Origin: Tetragonia tetragonoides
Lineage: Eukaryota; Streptophyta; Magnoliopsida; Caryophyllales; Aizoaceae
Length of the DNA stretch: 64,000 nt
Assembly (NCBI GenBank): GCA_038025085.1
Contig: CM076154.1
Location: 33,100,501-33,164,500, forward strand
Reading direction: 5' to 3'
Below, piece by piece: positions 57,038 to 64,000 of the stretch; position 1 is the first letter of the stretch, and each line of letters starts with the position of its first letter. The notes below the pieces were generated by a model that had not been told where the DNA came from, searched no databases, and saw only the letters and a program-made list of their open reading frames with translations. A program made the position numbers and the translations under genes.

Positions 57038-57532
57038 TTAATGGCAGTGATCAAACAAGATATGGTCATCAGCTGGCTCACATTCAGTGCACCCAATATC
57101 AATGCAGAATTGGTCATTGGTACATGCTATGATATCATCTGGGCAACTACGCCCATGGCAATGGGCAAATGGAACATGATCATCGGCTGGCTCACAGATT
57201 CCGCACCCCAAAGTTATGCACGATGAGTGATCGGTACATGGTGTGGTTTCACATGTATCGACTTGTAGCAATTTTCTTATGGTAGCTCCATCAGTTGGCA
57301 GCACATTATTGAGGGCCTGTGTTGCTGCACATACAAATTGTTTTGGACAAAAGATTAAAACATCAACCAAAAGAATATATACCAGTATGTATTACGTAGA
57401 TATTGTAAAACAGTATTGCATAATAGATAACGTTGCCAGGCAGCAAGAAAAAAAGGGGTTAGAAAACTAACATGCCACGAAGGCGAGAACTGCAATGAAG
57501 AAAGCAATGAGGATGATTGAAACCTTCGCCAT
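57038..57532 (-). CDS. Secreted cysteine-repeat peptide, copy 3 (115 aa)
   Basis: Exons 57532-57472 and 57324-57038, with the intron at the same codon as the other copies. Same plan: signal peptide, linker with TRKLLQVD replaced by TIRKLLQVD, then two repeats with all twelve cysteines present. Differences from copy 1 lie mainly in the linker (GPS to GAT) and between the repeats (EKI to GRS). A TATA box (minus, 57649-57660) is kept. With copies 1 and 2 it forms a small local family. Confidence 0.8.
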
Positions 57533-57559
57533 TTCTAACAACAGCTGCGAATGCAGTTA

Positions 57560-59020
57560 CAAGCTAATTTAGATAAGGGTTTCTAGCAATATGGTTAATT
57601 AGAAGCTTATAATTGAATTAGTGGATTCATTTAGCAATACACAGTTTCAATTTATAGATGTACAGACTTGAGAGTATGTGATGTCTGTAGATATTATTAT
57701 GTCGACATCTCCATTATTATTACAGTACTTGTTTAATTATCCACTTGCAACAAGCTTAAAGAAGGCATTTTTTTGATTCTTATGATTATGAGTCCATGTT
57801 TATTTTAATCATCAATTAAGAGCAAGTATCAAGAACCCTGTCCAAGAAGGCATTTTCCAGGATGTTATGTATGTCTTTGCTATTGACAATGGATTAAATA
57901 TGTGAAATAGATGTGATTGCCAAATGATAAACCTTCTAACTTTCAAGAACTCTATTTGTTGATTTCTTCAAGATGAACTCTTTCCACAAGCAAAAATAAT
58001 GTCAACCATAAAGGGTACTAACATTTTGTCAGCTGACATGTTAAGGTTAAGGGATCAGACATGGTATACTGGTAAAGATAATGGGTGGACAAACATCTTT
58101 AGGCCCTCTGAACTCTGTAGTCTGTAGACGCTACACAATATCTCGAGGATAACTGGAAACCAAATGCCATTGTCGATTGCAGGGATCAACCTGGTTTGTA
58201 GATTACAAAAGTGTAACTCTGTAGTTTGTAAGTGACAGCACATTATGAACCATCGTCGCTAAGGTGACTAGTGAAAAGCCATATGGTTCATAGATTTCTG
58301 AACCAAGATGGCAAAGCAGGGCTGCTCTAACGGCGTGTAAGTATGTGTACAAACACTTCATGTGTTAAATAATTGTGAACTTAATCTATCTTGCATGGAG
58401 TTTTAGTTCGACTACGTACATCTTGTGATTTTTCAGATGTTGATCAAATAGAACTGCAGCAGTGTGATTAATTAGTTGTGAAACTTTGAAGGGCAAAGTT
58501 AACTTCTGTGTTTCATCAAAATTGGAACTTGGAAGCTTGGGTATTGGAATCTAAACTCAAGACAGCCCAAGAGGCATACAGAGAAGGGAACAACAGTTCA
58601 TTGATTTGTGTTTTTTTTTTTTTTTTTTTTTCATTCTGATTTGATTGTATTTATAAGGAAAGAAGTTTTTATGTTCTATAATGTTGGTTTTAGTGAACAG
58701 AAGGTTGGTTGAATTAGGACTGCAAGTAGGCTTTCCTACTACTACTAATTGATCATCTGACACAAACTGAGTGAGAAATATTGACGGTACAGACAGAACA
58801 CAGAAAAGAATACAGCTAACATTGACGGGTTATATACATGTTTCTGTAAACATCATGTTAATCACTTGACTTGCAGAACAGTAACAATCTCTTTCCTGAT
58901 CTAAGCAGTCTACACTCTACAGAGCTACAGCAACTCTTTTTTTCGTATTCTTTAGATACGTCAGTTAACATTAGAAATAGGCAGCATTACAAAGTCTAGG
59001 GAAGCAGGTGTTCAGACAAT
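57560..59020. other. Upstream flank of peptide gene 3
   Basis: Non-coding duplicate of 53990-55470. A T-run lies at 58610-58630. No gene recognised. Confidence 0.5.
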
Positions 59021-59029
59021 CAGCAGCAA

Positions 59030-59490
59030 AAGGCAAAATACAGTTCCTAGGACTTAATACCTTGAAGACTAAATCATGAAAGTCATCCTTGTTAGCAGCA
59101 GCGTCTTTTGCTAGAGCATCCACAGCTTGGTTACTCTCTCTGAAGCCTGAACTGCAACAACTTGAGAGAATTCCAATGCGACTGCATCAGCACACGGTCT
59201 GTTCGGAGTTAGAAGACAAGGGAATTAGGGAAAGCCAAGATACGTTACATGACCATCACGGTCCTTGAACTCAAAAATATTCTCCGCAAGAGTGAGGGCA
59301 TCAGAGCTTGGGTTAGGGAAGATAAATATCTTACTTCCGTTGTTTTATGATCAGAAACATCACAAAAGAGATCCAGACAGTAATATAAGCCTTCAAAGAA
59401 CAGGTGTGGTTTCACATGCTTATCTAACACAATGCAAATATTGAAAGGATTACACAAAAGCTCTGAGTTCCAACGGGAACAGATCACAAA
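59030..59490 (-). pseudogene. LINE reverse-transcriptase/RNase H fragment, copy near gene 3
   Basis: Homologous to 55480-55960. On minus it shows YYCLDLFCDVSDHKT, then FRESNQAVDALAKDAAAN (RNase H tail) and NCILPFAADCL. The K-I-N-Y-S part is lost. Confidence 0.65.
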
Positions 59491-59769
59491 GTTATCAAGA
59501 ATATTACTCAGCTCGGGATTGCCATATGCTCAGAAACTGAGATTCGACTGAGGTGGAAACTGACATTTATCTGAGATTAAACTCAAATTATCCTCTGAGG
59601 AAAGAATTAATCTCTTATCAGGACCCACACTCACGGAGTAAATTTTATGATGAATTTTCAGTGCCAGTTTGCATGCAGATACCTCACATATACTCAGTTT
59701 GGGAGCAAGGAACTTCATTAACAAAAGATGCTGAACAGAACCTTCAAACGTCCAATGCAATCATTTCTT

Positions 59770-60359
59770 ATCTACTTCTTTTTTTCTATCCTGTTTAATG
59801 TCCTATTTACTATACTTTCCGATTCTCCCTTCTCTTGCTATATCTTTTATATTCTGTGTATGAGTTTTTATAAACACGCAACCATTGCACCGCAGAATCT
59901 TAGATAGTGAGCATGAAGACTCAAAATTATCTTGTAAAACAAAGGATAACTAGTGCTGTGTTCGATCACAAGATTAGCACAGCACAGGATTATTACAGGG
60001 CACTTGTTTAATTAGTATAGCAAAAAATCATTAGAGTACCAGAAGATTGATCGCCATATCTATCAAGATCAGCCACACTAAGTCCAACATCATTGACGAT
60101 TTCTTTCAAAAGTACAAGGAACTCGTTACATTCATTTTTCTTCACAGACCAATGCAAGATGCATGAAGATATAGCTTACTATCAAAGAATCATCTAAAAA
60201 TTTTCTCCTGATGGTAACTACTATGAAGTGCAATAGCCACATAATATGGTACTTCACATATATGTGTGTATATCCATAAATTTAATCTTCAATACAATCA
60301 GGCGAAAAGAAAAAAGAATAGTACTACTACTTGACAGTTGATTCTGTACACCAGTTTCG
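59770..60359. other. Intergenic, 3' of the RING gene
   Basis: AT-rich; probably holds the 3' UTR of the minus-strand RING gene. Nothing else recognised. Confidence 0.4.
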
Positions 60360-61277
60360 CTATGACGCAGAAGTTACAGTCGGAAAGATACTTTTCATCA
60401 ACGACTCAGCATCATCAATCGGATCTTGGAAAGAAGAAGGAATAATGTTGGATCGGCACAAAGGACAGGTTGCGTTGCTGCCCTTGATAATCAAAGGAAG
60501 CAGACAATCTTTGTGGAGAATATGCGAGCAAGGCAAAAGAGCCACATGATCAACTTCAGAACTTTTATTTGTGTCTTCAAATTCCTCCAAACAAATTGCA
60601 CAAGAATCACTACCATAAACTTTAGACATGGAAGAAACCTTTCCAAATTTCACACCGCTAGTACGCCAAACTTCCATAGCCACTTTACGACATGTTTCTT
60701 TTATGGCTTCCTCCACTGTAGGATCAACATTGTATGTCTCATCCTCCATCTCCACATCATCATGGTCCACCTCTTCATCCTCCTCATCGATAGGTTCGTC
60801 CTCGGACTCCTCATCCACCAAGTCTTGGGCGTCTTGATCAATAAAAACCTCAATCTCGACCACCATGGCAAGGGACTTGCGGCCTTTATGACGTACTTCA
60901 TAGACCATTGTTTCAAAACCCTTAGACAATTCATCCATAGTGGCCGTAAATGCGGTGTCGTTCTCAACTCCGAGTTCCTCAAGCCACTCCATCACCACCG
61001 CCCAAAGGTCATACAAGTTCTCCTCACCCAAGATTGACCCTTTACTCCTATGCCTAAACATCATGTTTCTCAAAGACCCGTCGGTGTGGTTATGATATTT
61101 CATGTCAACCATAAACTCGGGATCTACTGGACTATCATCATCGACGTTGTTGGACGGTGGGTAGATTGCCCGAACCACCGTTGTCATCTCTTCCGATTCA
61201 TACGATGATAACTCCAAGTCATAGTGATCAACCGACATTGCTAAGTCATGATCCTGATCATCAACTGTCATCGCCAT
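60360..61277 (-). CDS. RING-H2 finger protein, probable E3 ubiquitin ligase (305 aa)
   Basis: A single intact exon. A strongly acidic stretch (residues about 175-205, for example DEPIDEEDEEVDHDDVEMED) precedes the RING. The RING-H2 domain lies at about residues 231-275: CAICLEEF, PCSHILHKDC and CPLC give C-x2-C, C-x-H-x2-H-x2-C and C-x2-C, fitting Zn ligands of class H2. No membrane segment or signal peptide is seen, so it is probably cytosolic or nuclear. The N-terminal half has no domain I recognise. It would transfer ubiquitin from an E2 to unknown targets. The ATG at 61277 is the first in frame (MAMTVDDQ). Confidence 0.85.
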   Translation of the reverse strand: MAMTVDDQDHDLAMSVDHYDLELSSYESEEMTTVVRAIYPPSNNVDDDSPVDPEFMVDMKYHNHTDGSLRNMMFRHRSKGSILGEENLYDLWAVVMEWLEELGVENDTAFTATMDELSKGFETMVYEVRHKGRKSLAMVVEIEVFIDQDAQDLVDEESEDEPIDEEDEEVDHDDVEMEDETYNVDPTVEEAIKETCRKVAMEVWRTSGVKFGKVSSMSKVYGSDSCAICLEEFEDTNKSSEVDHVALLPCSHILHKDCLLPLIIKGSNATCPLCRSNIIPSSFQDPIDDAESLMKSIFPTVTSAS

Positions 61278-61493
61278 GATAGGTGAGATGATGATAACAG
61301 CTACGAATAGATGTGTGCTGCCCTTTACTGGTAGCTTAGTAGCTAGTTAGGGTGTTAATTATGACTTTATGAGAAGATTTGAGAAAGAAAGAAAGGCCAA
61401 TTTTTGTTGATTACAGGAGATCTATGCAAAGAAGTGTATTTATTGACAAGTTTAGTTTTAGCGTGTTTTTGTTGTTAGTATTCTGATGTGGGA

Positions 61494-61676
61494 CTAGGCT
61501 TGACTTATATGTTGGTGTTTCCTAGACCGACTATGAAACTATATTACGTTCCTACACTTGACTTATATGTTGGTGTTTCCTAAACCTGACTGTGATACTA
61601 GACTTGACTTTTGGTGTTTCCTTGACTTATATGTTGGTGTTTCCTAGACCGACTGTGATACTATGCTACGTTCCTC
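61494..61676. repeat. Minisatellite upstream of the RING gene
   Basis: GACTTATATGTTGGTGTTTC, followed by CTAGACCGACT or similar, recurs three to four times with units of about 60 bp. It lies within the likely 5' region of the RING gene. Confidence 0.75.
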
Positions 61677-61679
61677 TAC

Positions 61680-62300
61680 AATTTGACAATCTTTTGGAAA
61701 CTTTTATTTGATTGAAATGTTTTGGAAACTGGACAGAAGGAAATATATACTCTGTTTTAGAAAGGGACAAAAAGATATTAGGAAAGTGTGTTATTTGCCG
61801 CTTAATGGACAATTCTTTTCTTTCCTTAAATTTTTTTTTTTTTCTAAAACCATATTCTCATTCTAGCTAAACAAGTTTCATCCCTTAGCCCGGCAACCCT
61901 TTTACAATTTCTGTGAGGAGTTGCTCTACCTTTGTCCTTCAGTTTTCTTGCAGTTTAATCTCTGATGTGTTTGCCCCTCTGAAGCATAACAATTTTTTTT
62001 TAAATGATTGGTTCGTACATGTTTTTGTTGCGAGTCAACAAATTTATCACAACTTTTTTGACGAAGTCACGAAACAGAAAAGAAATAGTATTAATGATTG
62101 ATAAGCCCATGATTTTGTAATTAGCAGATTTTTCAGAAAAATTGCATTCTTTTGTTTACACTAATAGGACTTTACAAAACGAAAACTTTATTGATCTGAA
62201 CAGTGCACATATTCAAATTACGGTTAACCTCGGACGAATCCTTAATCTGGTTGCATCTGCAGAAGCTTGGCGGAGGGATGATCAGCTTCTCAGTTAATGG
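61680..62300. other. Intergenic, AT-rich
   Basis: Nothing recognised beyond T-rich tracts. Confidence 0.35.
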
Positions 62301-62302
62301 AC

Positions 62303-62442
62303 ATATCAACATTGAAACACCCTGCTGCCATGCTATCGAGGTCATTATCTACAACTGCTGGTACTGCGAGCCATATCAACGTTGAAACACCCTGCTGCCA
62401 TGCTATCGAGGTCATTACCTACAACTGCTGGTACTGCGAGCC
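62303..62442. repeat. 70-bp tandem duplication
   Basis: Two copies (62303-62372, 62373-62442) differ at about two bases (TCAACATT/TCAACGTT, CATTATC/CATTACC). They lie next to an exon-like minus segment. Confidence 0.85.
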
Positions 62443-62760
62443 ATCTTCCAGTCCTGCAGTTGAACCATCTATTTTTGCTCAGTACCTCTTCTAGTTTCCT
62501 TGCTGCACGACAAATTATTGACAGGTTAGCTCGTGTCTCGCTAAACCCACTGCACGATTGTTCCAACCACCAAGAATACGCAAAAACAGTTCACAAGCAA
62601 CTAAAACAATGTCATGAAAATTTACTGGTACTTTATTTTTTTTGGCTTGATTTGTGCAAAACTCAATGCAAGTACCAACGATTAATTGTTGTGGCAGAAA
62701 AACAAAGGCGTCAAATACATGGGGCATTAACCTTTCCACGCAAAGAGGGTGCATTACGGT
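62425..62760 (-). pseudogene. Exon-like remnants of an unidentified gene
   Basis: On minus, after an AG near 62507, the segment RKLEEVLSKNRWFNCRTGRW, then LAVPAVV before a GT near 62430, looks like a real coding exon by composition and borders. A second piece at about 62515-62754 has an open frame but no known domain. I cannot name the family. Confidence 0.3.
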
Positions 62761-63114
62761 CAGTCTGTCATGGATCTTGAATTGACCAAGAAGCTTCTAA
62801 ACTAACTAAGGAACACAGAAAAAAAAAAAGTCAGGGACATAAAATTCCATATTCATGATGGTCAAAAGCTCTGAACTGCGTGAAACAAAACTAGAGTTCA
62901 ATACAGTACCACAGACAATTACATATGCATTAGTCAAACAGATAACTGGGATGTCATAACTACGCAGTTCATAGGAGCACGATGTCTTACAGATAACTTA
63001 TTCACGCACATTACAGGGGAAAAACGAAGAGAAAACACTGACATGTCATGACAGCATATGACAATTAACTAATATCAAGAAATTTAAAGTACAGCACATA
63101 TTTGTCACTCTATC

Positions 63115-64000
63115 AACCAAATAGAGTGTCCAGGCGTGGGGAGAAGGTGTCAGGGGTGAGGGGAGAGGGTGTCCAGGGCAGGGGGTGGGAATAGTGTGTT
63201 GGACGAGGGGGTCGGGGGTGGGAGGTAGGGGAGAGAGGGTGTCCGGGTGGGCGGAGATAGGGGGCGAAGGTGGGAGGGTATCGGAGCGGGTGGGGACAGG
63301 GGCAGAGGTGGATGGGTGTCAAGCGGAGGGGGACAAGAGGCGAGAGGAGGTTTTGGGTGACCATCCAGGATGGTCTCTGGGGCGGGGGGAGTGGGTGTTG
63401 AGCAAGTGGGTCAAGGGGTGGGAGGTAGGGCGGGACAGGAGGCGAGAAAGGGGCGGTTTCGGGCTGGTGGGGATAAGGGATGGAGGGGGGTGGGTGTGTG
63501 TCGGGCGGGCGGGACAAGCGGCAAGAGGAGGGGTAAGGTGTCGGGCGGGCACATGAGAGGGTGGGGTCGGACTGGTTAGGGGGCGAGGGGAAGAGAGTGT
63601 CCGGGGCTGGGAGAGTGTGTTGGGCGAGGGGGTCGGGGGTGGGAGGTAGGGGAGAATAGGCGTCCCAGCGAGGACAGGGGGCGGAGGTAGGTGGGCGGAG
63701 GGGGAAAGGAGGCGAGAGGGGGTTTCGGGTGAGCAGGATGGTGGGAGTTGGGGGGAGAGGGTGTCTGGGGCAGGGGGAGTCAAGGGGTGGGAGGTAGGGG
63801 GGAGAGGGTATAAGAGCGGGCAGGACAGGAGGCTGAGAGAGGGGGGGTTTCGGGCGGGGACAGGGGATGGAGGGGGTGGGTGGTTGGGCGGGCGGGACAA
63901 GCGGCGAGAGGAGGGGTAAGGTGTCCGGCCGACACAGGCACATGAGAGGGTAGGTGTGAGACTCGGGGGGCGGAAGTGGCGGCTCTCGAGGCGGGCGGTT
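63115..64000 (+). repeat. G-rich minisatellite, continues past the window
   Basis: Plus-strand sequence is packed with GGGGG, GGTGGGAGGTAGGG and GGGCGGGCGGGAC words. A larger unit of a few hundred bases recurs (GGCGAGAGGAGGGG-type blocks near 63520 and 63905). Many closely spaced G runs could fold into G-quadruplexes. The Pro-rich frames on minus are by-products. Confidence 0.85.

Noticed and set aside
60426..61037. 203-aa plus-strand frame
   Set aside because: It is antisense to the intact RING-H2 gene, has no domain, and is explained by codon bias of the acidic region.
63113..63943. 276-aa proline-rich minus-strand protein resembling an extensin
   Set aside because: No signal peptide or regular Ser-Pro4 motif is seen, and overlapping Pro-rich frames exist; it is a by-product of the G-rich repeat.

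Overview
The window is nuclear DNA from a flowering plant. Supporting signs are spliced genes with GT/AG introns, F-box/FBD and receptor-kinase families, a eukaryotic tRNA-Arg with a poly-T terminator, and dense plant mobile elements: Ty1/copia, a Ty3/gypsy chromovirus, LINEs, tRNA-derived SINEs, hAT, Stowaway-like and PIF/Harbinger-like elements. The mix fits a eudicot. A Caryophyllales/Amaranthaceae-type genome is only a guess. No bacterial, organellar or CRISPR features were seen.

Region 1 (1-10 kb): an intact single-exon F-box gene (minus), a tRNA-Arg(CCU), then a tandem duplication of an F-box/LRR/FBD gene. Copy A (3357-4989) is intact with three exons. Copy B (8274-9930) is a pseudogene with a frameshift and two premature stops. 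Each copy is preceded by an older FBD-gene relic and by all or part of the same hAT element. A copia solo LTR split copy B's downstream flank after the duplication.

Region 2 (10-21 kb): gene-poor, with a Stowaway-like element, a dead copia gag holding a SINE, a shortened G-patch/TFIP11-like gene (14361-15212), a nested and duplicated minisatellite-bearing element (17311-19857), and a small five-exon gene of unknown function (19979-20897).

Region 3 (21-36.5 kb): a retrotransposon landscape. It holds a decayed copia element with both LTRs (21468-26371), a SINE split by a Harbinger-like element, a hAT MITE, and a very young gypsy element (28561-33961). The gypsy element has a perfect 5-bp TSD and almost identical LTRs, but its long open gag-pol frame lacks the integrase core. 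Two side-by-side Harbinger-like MITEs and a satellite-filled TIR element follow.

Region 4 (36.7-60 kb): a broken F-box/FBD gene, a dead S-domain-type receptor kinase, many LINE fragments, and a segmentally triplicated unit, one copy on plus and two on minus. Each copy carries a two-exon gene for a secreted peptide with two six-cysteine repeats (47093-47587, 53467-53968, 57038-57532). In the middle copy, cysteines I and IV of repeat 1 are both lost, the pair expected to bond in an inhibitor cystine knot. This family is the most interesting candidate system here.

Region 5 (60-64 kb): an intact RING-H2 E3-ligase-like gene (minus), two short tandem repeats, and a strongly G-rich minisatellite running to the window edge.

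All calls come from reading the sequence. No alignment or database search was run, so family assignments rest on remembered motifs.
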